Assembly: GCF_008107685.1 (NCBI RefSeq)
Contig: NZ_VIRF01000065.1
Location: 62,001-126,000, forward strand
Direction: 5' to 3'
DNA: 64,000 nt
DNA from: Novosphingobium sp. BW1
GTDB lineage: Bacteria > Pseudomonadota > Alphaproteobacteria > Sphingomonadales > Sphingomonadaceae
In this document: positions 25,284 through 33,711 of the stretch, one piece after another
How the letters are laid out: each line of letters begins with the position of its first letter
How positions within the stretch are numbered: position 1 is the first letter of the stretch
The notes under the pieces: model-generated
Database searches by the model: none
What the model was told of the DNA's origin: nothing
The model's input: only the letters and a program-made list of their open reading frames with translations
Program-made: the position numbers and the translations under genes

Positions 25284-26507
25284 TTACTCATGCCCGAACG
25301 CGGGCCGGGGCAGGCTGAATAGCGCGAGGCTGGCTGCGACCATGAGGGCGAGGGTCGTGAGCAGGAACATGTCATATCCCCCGGTCCGGTCGTAGACCGC
25401 CGAGGCCGCGAGCGGACCCAGCGCGGTGCCGACCGAGAGAGCGACGAGCAGACCTCCATAGAGCGCGCCGAAGGCCTTGAGACCGAAGTGGCGCGTGGCG
25501 AGGTAGACGATCACGTCGACTTCCGCGCCCAGCGTCAGCCCGATCAGCACGGCGACGGGGATCGCGCCTTGCGCGCCTGCACCTAGCAGGATGAGCCCGC
25601 TTGCCACGGGCAGGAGGAAGATTGCCGCGCCTACGTGAGCCGCGGGGAAGCGGTCGAGGAGGAGGCCGGTGCCGAGCCGTCCGGCGATGGAAAAGAGGCC
25701 GATCAGCGAGGCCAGCGCGGCGGCTCGGGCGGGGGCAAGCCCGGCGTCGGTGAGGATGGGGACGAAATGGACGACCAGCGCCAGCACGGTGAAGGTGAAC
25801 AGCAGGCTCGCCACGAGAAGGCGCAGGTAGACAGGTGAGCGCAGGCCTTCAAGGAAGCTCACGCCTTCAGGGACGGGCGTAGGGGGGGCGGGCGCATCGT
25901 CCTTGGCACGGGGCGGCGTGCGTCCTGTGCGGAACAGGACGAGGATCACCGGCCAGGCGAGCGCCATCCAGGCGAGGCCCTGCCAGGCCATCGCGCTCTG
26001 CCAGCCATACGCGGCGATGAGGCGTGCGCCGAGCCAAGGGAACAGCGCGGCCGCAACCGAGGCGCCGCACAAGGTGATCGCGAAGGCGAGGCCGCGCGAG
26101 CGAGCAAAGCGGCTGGCTACCGCGGCCGTCCAGACGGTTGCCTGCACCGGCAGCGTGGCCAGCGCCATGAGGGTCCACAGCGCGTACCATTGCCATGCAC
26201 TGCCGCTTGCGGTCCCAAGCAGGGCAAAGGCCGCGCACGTGAGCGGAATGCCGATGACGCTTAGTATGCGCGGGCCGACCTTGTCGACGAGCATCCCGAT
26301 GGGGACTCCGAACACGGCCTGGATCAGCGTGGCGATGGTCATGCCGAAGGTGGTGGTTGCTCGCGACCAGCCAAAGCTCTCGCTGATCGGCTCGATATAG
26401 ACGCCAAGGCCATAGATATGGATGACGCTGGTCGCATAGCCAAGGGCGCCTGCCAGCGGCACGCCCCAGTGTGCCTTCCATTCCGCGCGGGCGCTGTCAG
26501 GTGCCAT
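25284..26507 (-). CDS. MFS transporter (monocarboxylate/oxalate-formate antiporter-like)
   Basis: The 407-aa permease has about 12 hydrophobic helices. Its N-terminal half contains YGLGVYIEPISESFGWSRATTTFGM, typical of the MCT/OFA-like MFS group, and the loop PIGMLVDKVGPR. A Pro-rich cytosolic loop (APAPPTPVPEG) separates the two six-helix halves. Such carriers move small organic acids. It follows a downstream-oriented SDR by 9 bp, probably as one operon. Cargo is unknown. Confidence 0.88.
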   Translation of the reverse strand: MAPDSARAEWKAHWGVPLAGALGYATSVIHIYGLGVYIEPISESFGWSRATTTFGMTIATLIQAVFGVPIGMLVDKVGPRILSVIGIPLTCAAFALLGTASGSAWQWYALWTLMALATLPVQATVWTAAVASRFARSRGLAFAITLCGASVAAALFPWLGARLIAAYGWQSAMAWQGLAWMALAWPVILVLFRTGRTPPRAKDDAPAPPTPVPEGVSFLEGLRSPVYLRLLVASLLFTFTVLALVVHFVPILTDAGLAPARAAALASLIGLFSIAGRLGTGLLLDRFPAAHVGAAIFLLPVASGLILLGAGAQGAIPVAVLIGLTLGAEVDVIVYLATRHFGLKAFGALYGGLLVALSVGTALGPLAASAVYDRTGGYDMFLLTTLALMVAASLALFSLPRPAFGHE

Positions 26508-26516
26508 GCTCGATCC

Positions 26517-27437
26517 CTATTCGGCGGGAAGGCGGCCGATTTTGGCCATTTCGAAACTCTTGCCCAGGTGCGCGAGGTAGCCATGGAGGCCAAGATCTGC
26601 ATGCGTGGCCGGATCGGCGATCTCGCCCATGCGCGCTGCGACTTGCTCGATGGTCCAATGGGGCTGGAAGACGCCGTGGGTCTCGAGCATGTCGATCTTG
26701 GCCATGCGCCCTCCGATCGCCACCAGCGCTTCACCCGACAGCGCGCAGTCCTCGTGTGTGAGCCAGCCCACCATGGGGGCGACCAGTTCGGGGCCAAGCG
26801 GGGGATACTGCGAGGTGTCGAGCCCGTCGGCCATGCGCGTCATGGCGCCGGGCAGGATGAGATTGCTGCGGATGCCGTGCTCCTCGCCCTCGAGCGCGAT
26901 CACGTTGGAAAGGCCGATCATGCCCGACTTGGAGACGGCATAATTCACGCAGCGCTGGTTGCCGTAGAACCCACCAATCGAGGAGGTGAGGACCACGCGG
27001 CCGTAGTTCTGCGCCTTCATCTGCGGGAAGGCCGCGCGCACAAGATAGAACGCACCCATCAGGTGCACGTCAAGCACCGAATGGAAGTCCTCCACCGCGA
27101 TCTCGTCGAGCGCGCCGTAGCGCACGTTGCCGGCGTTGTGGATGAGGATATCGACGCGTCCAAAGACATCGAGCGCGCTCTGGACGATGGCCCGCGCGCC
27201 GTCGTAGGTGGCGACGCTGTGGGTTGAGGCGAGCGCTTCGCCGCCCGCCGCTTTGATCTCGCGCACGACCTGCTGGGCCGGACCTTCGTCCGCTCCTTCG
27301 CCCAGGATCGCGCTGCCGTTGTCGTTGACGACCACTTTCGCGCCCCGGCTGGCGAGCAGGAGCGCGTAGGCCCGTCCCAGACCCCGCCCGGCGCCGCTGA
27401 TCACGGCCACGCGGCCATCGAAGCGCAATTTGTCCAT
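26517..27437 (-). CDS. SDR family oxidoreductase, MFE-2-like 3-hydroxyacyl-CoA dehydrogenase
   Basis: The 306-aa protein begins MDKLRFDGRVAVISGAGRGLGRAYAL and contains VVVNDNGSAILGEG, the longer insertion seen in the dehydrogenase unit of peroxisomal multifunctional enzyme 2 (17-beta-HSD4). Catalytic residues are visible: NAG in IHNAGNVRYG, Ser in LTSSIGG, and YAVSK. Members act on 3-hydroxyacyl-CoA esters, including steroid side-chain intermediates. The ATG at 27437 follows a strong RBS (AAGGAGAGA). The MFS gene follows it in the same direction. Confidence 0.9.
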   Translation of the reverse strand: MDKLRFDGRVAVISGAGRGLGRAYALLLASRGAKVVVNDNGSAILGEGADEGPAQQVVREIKAAGGEALASTHSVATYDGARAIVQSALDVFGRVDILIHNAGNVRYGALDEIAVEDFHSVLDVHLMGAFYLVRAAFPQMKAQNYGRVVLTSSIGGFYGNQRCVNYAVSKSGMIGLSNVIALEGEEHGIRSNLILPGAMTRMADGLDTSQYPPLGPELVAPMVGWLTHEDCALSGEALVAIGGRMAKIDMLETHGVFQPHWTIEQVAARMGEIADPATHADLGLHGYLAHLGKSFEMAKIGRLPAE

Positions 27438-27559
27438 TGTTCTCTCCTTCTGACCCGCCTTGGCTAGGCTCTGGCCGCGGTGGGGCGCAACGCGGCTTCC
27501 GAGCTTTCGCCGGGGCGATGAAAGGGAGGCATCCTTGTCCGGCGGGAGGGCAGGAGCGC

Positions 27560-27812
27560 ACGAATTCGGCCTCGGCACACGAACCCCAGATTGCGCCCGC
27601 AGCCGACCTTGCAAAGTCGGTCCTTGTCCCTGCCGAGGCCTATGTGTCGTCCGAGTATGCCCGCGCCGAGCAGGATCGCTTGTGGCGCAAGGTCTGGCTC
27701 TAGGCGGGACGCGTTGAGGACCTGGCTGGGACCGGCGACTTCATTACCTATGACATGGGCCCGGATTCGGTGTTCATCGTGCGGACCGGGCCTGACAAAG
27801 CTGAAAGCGCGC
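27560..27812 (+). pseudogene. Remnant of a Rieske-type ring-hydroxylating oxygenase alpha subunit (N-terminus only)
   Basis: The frame reads NSASAHEPQIAPAADL then SVLVPAEAYVSSEYARAEQ, DRLWRKVWL, stop, AGRVEDLAGTGDFITYD, and VFIVRTGPDK, the recognisable N-terminal stretch of Rieske oxygenases before the iron-sulfur site. Three lesions are visible: the start position is ACG after a GGAG-like RBS, where ATG is expected; an in-frame TAG (27701-27703) sits where Gln is usual; and homology ends at about 27812, before the CxH motif. Partial repeat element C follows shortly after. It is not a duplicate of the intact Rieske gene at 31.5 kb, which differs strongly. Confidence 0.75.
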
Positions 27813-27841
27813 CATCCCCCCCGAACCGGGCGGCCTCCCCT

Positions 27842-27909
27842 CTCTCGGCCAAGGCGGCGCGCGCAACGTAAGCCAGACATTATGGGCAGCCCGAGGGCGA
27901 TGGCCCTCG
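27842..27909. repeat. Paired-palindrome element, partial copy C
   Basis: Only the centre (CTCGGCCAAGGCGGCGCG, similar to the loop of copy A) and the right palindrome CCGAGGGCGATGGCCCTCGG (27890-27909) remain. It ends 26 bp from the TauD stop and abuts the broken Rieske remnant. Confidence 0.8.
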
Positions 27910-27934
27910 GAACTGTCTTCCTGTTTATCGCGCT

Positions 27935-28780
27935 TCAGGCGAAGGGTTCCTCGCCCTCCAGCTTGGTGCGCACCATCAGGCGGCCGCTGGTCACATCGTA
28001 CCACTCGGCGCGGTGCATGGTACCGGTGTTGTCCCAGATGACGAGGTCGCCCTCGGACCATTCGTGGCTGTAGGTGAATTCCTCGCGAGTAGCCCATTCG
28101 CGCATTTCGTTAAGGAGCAGGCGGCCCTCCATCACGTCCATGTCGACCACGGTGTGCGCGGTGTTGCCGATCACCAGCGACTTGCGGCCCGACTTGTGCG
28201 TCCAGACCAGTGGCAAGGTGTTGTCGCCGATCGCCTGCATGCCCTTGAGCATCGCGACGGGGGGTTCGGGGTCGTAGAAGAACAGCGTCGCCCAGGCGCC
28301 GTGGCGCACCTTGAGATCTTCGATGCGGTCCTTCTCCTCCTGGGGCAGCGCGTCGTAGGCCGCGTAGGTGTTGGAAAAGCCGGTGTTGCCCGTGCCCTTG
28401 GGCGAGGGCTTCTTGCACGCGAGGATCGAGGCGAGAATCGGCACTTCCTGCATGGTTCCGTCGATGTGCCAGTAGAGCGAGCCCTTGAGGTATTCCGCGG
28501 TCGGCCCAGCGATGGCGGGGTCGATGCTGATTTTGGTGACCTCTTCCTCATCGCCCTTGCGTTCGGGCGCGTAAGTGCCCAGCGTCTTGGTGAAGGCGAT
28601 CTGCTCCTCGTTGGTGAAACCGATCTTCGGGAAGACGAGTACGCCGCGCTCTTCGAGCAGGTCGCGCAGCGGATCGCCAAGGGTCCCGGAAAGCAGTTCC
28701 TCCTTGGAATTCAAGACGCGGCTGCCGATCTTGTCCTTGATGGTCTCGTGCGTGAGCGTCGTCTGGGTCTCGACGGCCAT
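27935..28780 (-). CDS. TauD/TfdA family Fe(II)/2-oxoglutarate dioxygenase
   Basis: The 281-aa dioxygenase has the iron-binding HxD in YWHIDGTMQEVP, the distal His in WDNTGTMHRAEW, and an Arg after it in SGRLMVRTKLEGE for 2-oxoglutarate. Known members hydroxylate or oxidatively cleave organic substrates, coupled to 2-oxoglutarate decarboxylation. The ATG at 28780 follows GGGAGGATT. A likely promoter (TTCAAT-17 bp-TATATT) and a GATATC motif lie upstream, so the gene is probably independently regulated. Substrate unknown. Confidence 0.9.
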   Translation of the reverse strand: MAVETQTTLTHETIKDKIGSRVLNSKEELLSGTLGDPLRDLLEERGVLVFPKIGFTNEEQIAFTKTLGTYAPERKGDEEEVTKISIDPAIAGPTAEYLKGSLYWHIDGTMQEVPILASILACKKPSPKGTGNTGFSNTYAAYDALPQEEKDRIEDLKVRHGAWATLFFYDPEPPVAMLKGMQAIGDNTLPLVWTHKSGRKSLVIGNTAHTVVDMDVMEGRLLLNEMREWATREEFTYSHEWSEGDLVIWDNTGTMHRAEWYDVTSGRLMVRTKLEGEEPFA

Positions 28781-28807
28781 GGCAAATCCTCCCTTGTTCT
28801 GGGGCTG

Positions 28808-28836
28808 AATATAGTTTGCCCGGGCGCGTGATTGAA
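28808..28836 (-). promoter_or_regulatory. Candidate promoter of the TauD gene
   Basis: On the minus strand, TTCAAT (28836-28831) and TATATT (28813-28808) are separated by 17 bp, about 28 bp upstream of the ATG. The GATATC motif copy 4 ends 3 bp upstream of the -35 box. Confidence 0.45.
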
Positions 28837-28839
28837 GCA

Positions 28840-28854
28840 CGCCCCGGCGATATC
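28840..28854 (-). promoter_or_regulatory. Shared 15-bp motif copy 4 (GATATCGCCGGGGCG)
   Basis: Minus-strand GATATCGCCGGGGCG, directly upstream of the candidate -35 box of the TauD gene. The following bases TGCTTCAAT resemble the AGCTTGAAG after copy 3. Confidence 0.5.
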
Positions 28855-28877
28855 GGGTGGCGGGCCTGGGATGCGTG

Positions 28878-29624
28878 TCAGGCCGATCCCATGTAGCGCC
28901 CTCCGTTCACGCTGATCGTCTGGCCGGTCACGTAGCTGGCCCCCTCGCTGGCAAGAAACACGCAGGCCGACGCGATTTCATCGGGTTGGCCCACGCGCTT
29001 CATTGGCAGGGTCTTCGAGAAAGTGTCGATGTCGACCGGGGCCGCGCGCAGGGCTGGCGTATCGACAAAGCCGGGGGGCACCATGTTGAAGGTTACTCCA
29101 CTGGCCGCGAATTCCAGCGCAAGGGCTTTGGTCATGCCCAGCACGCCGCCCTTGGAGGTGACGTAGTGGACCTGCGCGAAGGAGCCGCTCTGTACCGAGG
29201 AGGAGGTGATGTTGACCACGCGTCCCCAGCCAGCTTCCAGCATCGCGGGCAGCATCTCGCGGATGCACAGGTGCGGGCCCTTGAGGTTGATGTCCATGAT
29301 CTGGTCCCACTGCGCGTCGGTGATCTCGGCGTAGGGCACAAAGGGGGCGATCCCGGCGTTGTTCACCAGGATCTGGATCTCTCCGAAGGCCTCGCGCGTG
29401 GCCTTGGCGGCGGCTGCGATTTCGGCGGCATCGGCGCAGTTGGCGGTGTAGGCGATGGCGGTGCCGCCAGCCTGCGTAATTGCCTTAACCGTCTGGGCCA
29501 CGCCCTCGCCGTTGAGGTCCCAGGCGCCGACCCGCGCGCCCTCGCGGGCAAAGCGCTGGGCGATCGCGCGGCCAATTCCCGAGCCCGCGCCGGTGACGAC
29601 GGCGACCTTGCCTTCAAGCTGCAT
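28878..29624 (-). CDS. SDR family NAD(P)-dependent oxidoreductase
   Basis: This 248-aa classical SDR shows VTGAGSGIG, Asp after strand two ([11 protein letters not shown]-type), NNAG (LVNNAGIAP), catalytic Ser ([10 protein letters not shown]), YxxxK (HYVTSK) and the C-terminal [18 protein letters not shown]. It is a cytosolic alcohol/ketone oxidoreductase of unknown substrate. The ATG at 29624 follows GGAGGAAG. It stands between the TauD gene and the divergent CoA ligase, with its own 5' region. Confidence 0.9.
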   Translation of the reverse strand: MQLEGKVAVVTGAGSGIGRAIAQRFAREGARVGAWDLNGEGVAQTVKAITQAGGTAIAYTANCADAAEIAAAAKATREAFGEIQILVNNAGIAPFVPYAEITDAQWDQIMDINLKGPHLCIREMLPAMLEAGWGRVVNITSSSVQSGSFAQVHYVTSKGGVLGMTKALALEFAASGVTFNMVPPGFVDTPALRAAPVDIDTFSKTLPMKRVGQPDEIASACVFLASEGASYVTGQTISVNGGRYMGSA

Positions 29625-29793
29625 TCTCTTCCTCCAAATCTGCTTTTGGCCGGGACATAGCGCGAAGCGCGCGCGAGGCCTGCGCACCAGCTTGCGGTAT
29701 CACCCGCGCGATGAGTGGAGGTGGAGTGGGCCTTGCCGGTTGCCTTCGCGCCCGCGCCTGCCTTGACTGCGCGCAACAAGGAGGTTGGGTGAG

Positions 29794-31386
29794 ATGACGC
29801 GCCGCGAGATCGAAGGCTGGAGCCTGCGCTGGGACGAGGAGCGCGCCCGCGCTGCGCGCGGCGAGGGATGGTGGCGAGACGAGACGCTCGCCGATCTGGT
29901 GCCGCGCCTCGCCGCCGCCGAGCCTGTCCGGCTGATGCTGGTGGAGGGCGAGGTGCGGCTGAGTGCTGGCGAACTGCACGAACGCGCGCTGCGTCTGGGC
30001 ACCTGGCTGGGCGAGCGTGTCGCGCCGGGCGGTGTCGTCTCCTTCATGCTGCCCAACTGGCACGAGGCCGCGACGATCTACCTCGCCGCGACCTACGCCG
30101 GGCTTGTCGCGAACCCGATCCTGCCCTCACTGCGCACGCGCGACACCGCCTTTATCCTGCGCGACTGCAACAGCCAGGTGGTCTTCGTGCCCGAGACCTT
30201 CCGCCGTTTCGAGTACGCCGCAATGCTGAGCGATATTGCGGAAGAGATGGAGCACGGCCCCGAGATCGTCGTCGTGCGCGGCGCGGGGGCGGTCATGGGC
30301 ACGCAGGACTACGCGCAGATCCTAGAGGCGAGCGCGCCCCTTACCATCCGTCATTCCGATCCTGACGCGGTGCGCATGGTGATGTACACCTCGGGCACGA
30401 CCGGGCGGCCCAAGGGCGTACTCCACACCCACAATTCGCTCGGCGCACTGCTGCATCAGATCGGCACGTACTGGCACGTTGCACCGGGCGATCGTTTTCT
30501 TGTTGCCTCACCGATCAGCCATATCGGTGGCTCTATCTACGCCTTCGAGGGGCCGGTGCTGCTGGGCAGCGTCGCTGTGCTGCTCGACCAGTGGAACCCC
30601 GAGGAGGCGCTGCGCCTGATGCAGGAGGAAAGGATCACCCACATGGCGGGCGCGACCCCGTTCCTGGAACAAATCCTGCGCGCGGCGAAGGCGGCCGATG
30701 ACCACCTCGACGCGCTCAAGGTCTTCATCTGCGGAGGAGCCTCGGTGCCGCCCGCGCTGATCGCGGAGGCAAATGCGTGGTTCGCCAAAGCCCGCGTCAG
30801 CCGGGTCTATGGGAGTACCGAAGTGCCGGTCACGACGGTCGGAGCCCTGGATGAAAAGGGCATGCCCGAGGCTGCGCAGACTGACGGCAAGGCGGGAATA
30901 GCGCAGGTCATCCTAGCTCCCGACGGCGAGATCCGCGCGCGTGGGCCCCAGATGCTGGCGGGCTACATTCGCCAGGATGACGAGGAGGACGCGTTTGATG
31001 CTGCAGGTTTCTACCGCAGCGGCGATCAGGGCGCGCTCGATGCGCACGGCTTCCTTACTGTCACGGGCCGGATCAAGGACCTCATTATCCGCAACGGGGA
31101 AAATATCGCGCCCAAGGAGATCGAGGACCTCCTGTCCGGCCACCCGGCGATTGCCGACATCGCCATCGTCGGTCTGCCTGACCCACGCACCGGCGAGCGC
31201 GCCTGCGCGGTCATCGTGCCCAGCGACGGCGCCATTCCCGACGTGCCGATGCTGGCTGATTACCTGTCGGCCGCCGGCGTCACCCGCTTCAAGTATCCCG
31301 AGCAGGTGGTGCTGCGCGAGGCCCTGCCACGCAACGAGGCGGGCAAGGTCCTGAAGCACGTCCTGCGCGCCGAACTGGCCGTGTGA
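29794..31386 (+). CDS. AMP-dependent acyl-CoA synthetase (cyclohexanecarboxylate-CoA ligase-like)
   Basis: The 530-aa ANL enzyme has the P-loop MYTSGTTGRPKGV, ICGGASVPPALI, RVYGSTEVPV, the hinge GRIKDLIIRNGENIAPKEIED, and the final catalytic lysine in PRNEAGKVLKHVLR. It activates an organic acid to its CoA ester. The ATG at 29794 follows AAGGAGG at 9-bp spacing; TTG and GTG codons just upstream are less likely starts. It precedes the Rieske oxygenase on the same strand. The exact acid is unknown. Confidence 0.92.
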   Translation: MTRREIEGWSLRWDEERARAARGEGWWRDETLADLVPRLAAAEPVRLMLVEGEVRLSAGELHERALRLGTWLGERVAPGGVVSFMLPNWHEAATIYLAATYAGLVANPILPSLRTRDTAFILRDCNSQVVFVPETFRRFEYAAMLSDIAEEMEHGPEIVVVRGAGAVMGTQDYAQILEASAPLTIRHSDPDAVRMVMYTSGTTGRPKGVLHTHNSLGALLHQIGTYWHVAPGDRFLVASPISHIGGSIYAFEGPVLLGSVAVLLDQWNPEEALRLMQEERITHMAGATPFLEQILRAAKAADDHLDALKVFICGGASVPPALIAEANAWFAKARVSRVYGSTEVPVTTVGALDEKGMPEAAQTDGKAGIAQVILAPDGEIRARGPQMLAGYIRQDDEEDAFDAAGFYRSGDQGALDAHGFLTVTGRIKDLIIRNGENIAPKEIEDLLSGHPAIADIAIVGLPDPRTGERACAVIVPSDGAIPDVPMLADYLSAAGVTRFKYPEQVVLREALPRNEAGKVLKHVLRAELAV

Positions 31387-31480
31387 CATCGCCCGAGCGG
31401 TGGCTGGGCCGGCGCCTTCGTGATCGGAGGGGCGGGCGTTAAGCATTGCTGCAAACATGTTCGAGAGAGGATCCTTCGCC

Positions 31481-32893
31481 ATGGCCGAGGCCGACCCCGC
31501 CGCCCGTTTCGATGTGCCGCATCTCGTCACGAATCCGGAACGCATCCCGGCGGCGCGCTACTTTGACGAGACCTTCTACCGCGCGGAAACCGAGCGGCTC
31601 TGGCCGCATGTCTGGCAGATGGCGACGCGCCTCGAACTGATCCCGAACGTGGGGGACTGGATCGAGTACAGCAATCTTGGCAAATCGGTGATCGTCGTTC
31701 GCACCGGGGAGGGGGGCGAGGGCGTCAAGGCCTACCACAACGCCTGCCGCCACCGCGGCGTTCCCATCGCTGAGCCGGGCGGGCAGGGCAACTGCAAGAG
31801 CGCGGGCTTCATCTGCCCCTTCCACGGCTGGCGCTGGAACATGGAGGGCGACAACACCTTCGTCTATGGCAAGCACTTCTTTTCCGACGAGCAGCTTGAC
31901 GCCGCTGAATTGGCGCTGCGTCCCTGCCGCGTGGAAACCGCAATCGGCTGTGCGTTTGTCAACTTCGACGAGGCGGCCCCGTCGCTGCGCGAGAGTCTGG
32001 GCCCCGTGCTCGAAGCGCTGGAAATGCGCGGGTTCGACGACCTCAAGGCCGAGTGGTGGTATGCAACCAGGCTGCCGGCGAACTGGAAAATCGCGATGGA
32101 GGCCTTCATGGAAGGCTACCATGTGATGAAAACGCACCCGCAGCTCCAGCACAAGCTGCCCCAGCTCTACAACACGATGTACGGCATGGACACAGGGGGC
32201 ATCGGCCTGCCGATCAACCCCGGCCTGACTGTGCGCGAGAACGTGCAAGCTCAGTTCGAGCACATGAAGCTCCTGAACGAGGGCATGGCGGGCATGGTCC
32301 ACGCCAAGGAAGTGGAGATTGCCAGCCACCTCCTTGATGTCGAACTGCCCGAGGATCCGGCCGAGGCGATCCCGATGTGGTACGGCATCGTCCAGCACCA
32401 GGTGGTCGAGCAGTTGCGCGCGCGCGGCGAGTCCATTCCCGACCTCAACACGTTGGCCCAGACCCACCCGGTGCAGGCGGTGGAGTTCCTCTTTCCGCAC
32501 TATTTTCTGCTGCCCACGATGAGCAGCGCGTCGGCTTACCGCATCCGTCCGCTAGGCCCCGAAGAGTGCCTGTTCGAGCTGTGGTCGCTTACCCATTTTG
32601 CACCGGATGATAACCACCAGAGCGTGAGCGAGCCGACCATGCTGCCCTACGACAGCGAGGAGTTCCCGCCGATCCCGCGGCAGGACTATGGCAATATCCC
32701 GATCCAGCAGCAGGGTCTGCACGCGCAAGGCTTTGAATACATGCGGCTGGGGCGCGGTGTGGAGGGCCTCATCAGCAACTACAATCGCGTGATCGACGGG
32801 CACTTGAAGGGCATCGGTGGCGAGAGGCTGAGCGCAGCGACGCGCAAATTGCAGCACAATTTTGACGGCCAGATCGAAGACCTGGGTTTCTGA
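31481..32893 (+). CDS. Rieske [2Fe-2S] ring-hydroxylating oxygenase, alpha subunit
   Basis: The 470-aa protein has the Rieske motif C-x-H (ACRHRGVP) and C-x2-H (ICPFHGWRW), then the catalytic domain with mononuclear-iron ligands in MEGYHVMKTHPQL and a late acidic residue. It uses NADH-derived electrons and O2 to hydroxylate a substrate. A separate ferredoxin reductase is needed and is not in the window. The ATG at 31481 is preceded by AGAGAGG; an earlier ATG at 31457 lacks a good RBS. The SDR that follows starts 2 bp after its stop, so a hydroxylation-then-dehydrogenation pair is plausible. Confidence 0.92.
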   Translation: MAEADPAARFDVPHLVTNPERIPAARYFDETFYRAETERLWPHVWQMATRLELIPNVGDWIEYSNLGKSVIVVRTGEGGEGVKAYHNACRHRGVPIAEPGGQGNCKSAGFICPFHGWRWNMEGDNTFVYGKHFFSDEQLDAAELALRPCRVETAIGCAFVNFDEAAPSLRESLGPVLEALEMRGFDDLKAEWWYATRLPANWKIAMEAFMEGYHVMKTHPQLQHKLPQLYNTMYGMDTGGIGLPINPGLTVRENVQAQFEHMKLLNEGMAGMVHAKEVEIASHLLDVELPEDPAEAIPMWYGIVQHQVVEQLRARGESIPDLNTLAQTHPVQAVEFLFPHYFLLPTMSSASAYRIRPLGPEECLFELWSLTHFAPDDNHQSVSEPTMLPYDSEEFPPIPRQDYGNIPIQQQGLHAQGFEYMRLGRGVEGLISNYNRVIDGHLKGIGGERLSAATRKLQHNFDGQIEDLGF

Positions 32894-32894
32894 G

Positions 32895-33671
32895 ATGGCG
32901 CGTACCAGCATCATCACGGGCGCGGGCAGCGGGATCGGTCTCGCCACGGCAAAAGCCCTTCACGCGGCGGGAGATGCCATCGTCGGCGTGGGACGCAGCG
33001 CGGACAAGCTGGCCGGTCTGGCGGAAGCCCTGGGCACCGAGGAGCGCCTGGTCACACTGGCGCTCGACATCACCGACAGCGCTGCGCCGCGCGCCATCGT
33101 CGACTTCGCGCTCGAACGGTTCGGGCGCATCGACACGCTGGTCAACAACGCGGGGCTCGGCAGTCCGACCCCGCTGCACGAGACGGATGACGCAACGCTG
33201 GACCTGTTCCTCGACGTCATGCTGCGCGCGCCCTTTCGCCTTTGCCGTGAGGCCATCTGTCACATGGGCGAGGGCGGCTGCGTGGTGAATGTCACCAGTA
33301 CCTTCGCGATGATTGGGGGGAAGCGCGGCGGACCCTATTCGGCGGCCAAGGGCGGGCTTCGCTCGCTGACCGAACATATGGCGGTCGAATACGGGCCGCG
33401 CGGCATTCGCAGCAATTGCGTCGCGCCCGGAGTTACCATGACCGACATGGTCCGGCACCGTTTCGAGGATGAGACGTTCAAGCGGGTGAACGTGGAGACC
33501 ACGCCCTATCCCCGCCTTGCTGAAGCCGAGGACCTGGCGAACGTCATCGCGTTCCTGTGTTCGCCGGGGGGGGAGATGATCAACGGCCAGTCGATCGTGG
33601 TCGATGGCGGGTGGACGCGGACCAAGTACCTCTCGCCCCGCGCGCTGACCAGCGACTGGGTCGAGAGCTAG
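32895..33671 (+). CDS. SDR family oxidoreductase
   Basis: The 258-aa SDR has [20 protein letters not shown], Ser in NVTSTFAMIGG, YxxxK in PYSAAK, and INGQSIVVDGGW near the end. An Arg after strand two (GVGRSADK) suggests NADP could be accepted. It begins 2 bp after the Rieske oxygenase stop and probably oxidises the alcohol or diol made by that enzyme, an inference from operon order. It ends 40 bp before mmsA. Confidence 0.9.
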   Translation: MARTSIITGAGSGIGLATAKALHAAGDAIVGVGRSADKLAGLAEALGTEERLVTLALDITDSAAPRAIVDFALERFGRIDTLVNNAGLGSPTPLHETDDATLDLFLDVMLRAPFRLCREAICHMGEGGCVVNVTSTFAMIGGKRGGPYSAAKGGLRSLTEHMAVEYGPRGIRSNCVAPGVTMTDMVRHRFEDETFKRVNVETTPYPRLAEAEDLANVIAFLCSPGGEMINGQSIVVDGGWTRTKYLSPRALTSDWVES

Positions 33672-33711
33672 AGCACAAATAACCAGACACCAAAGACAGG
33701 CGGGAACGGAT

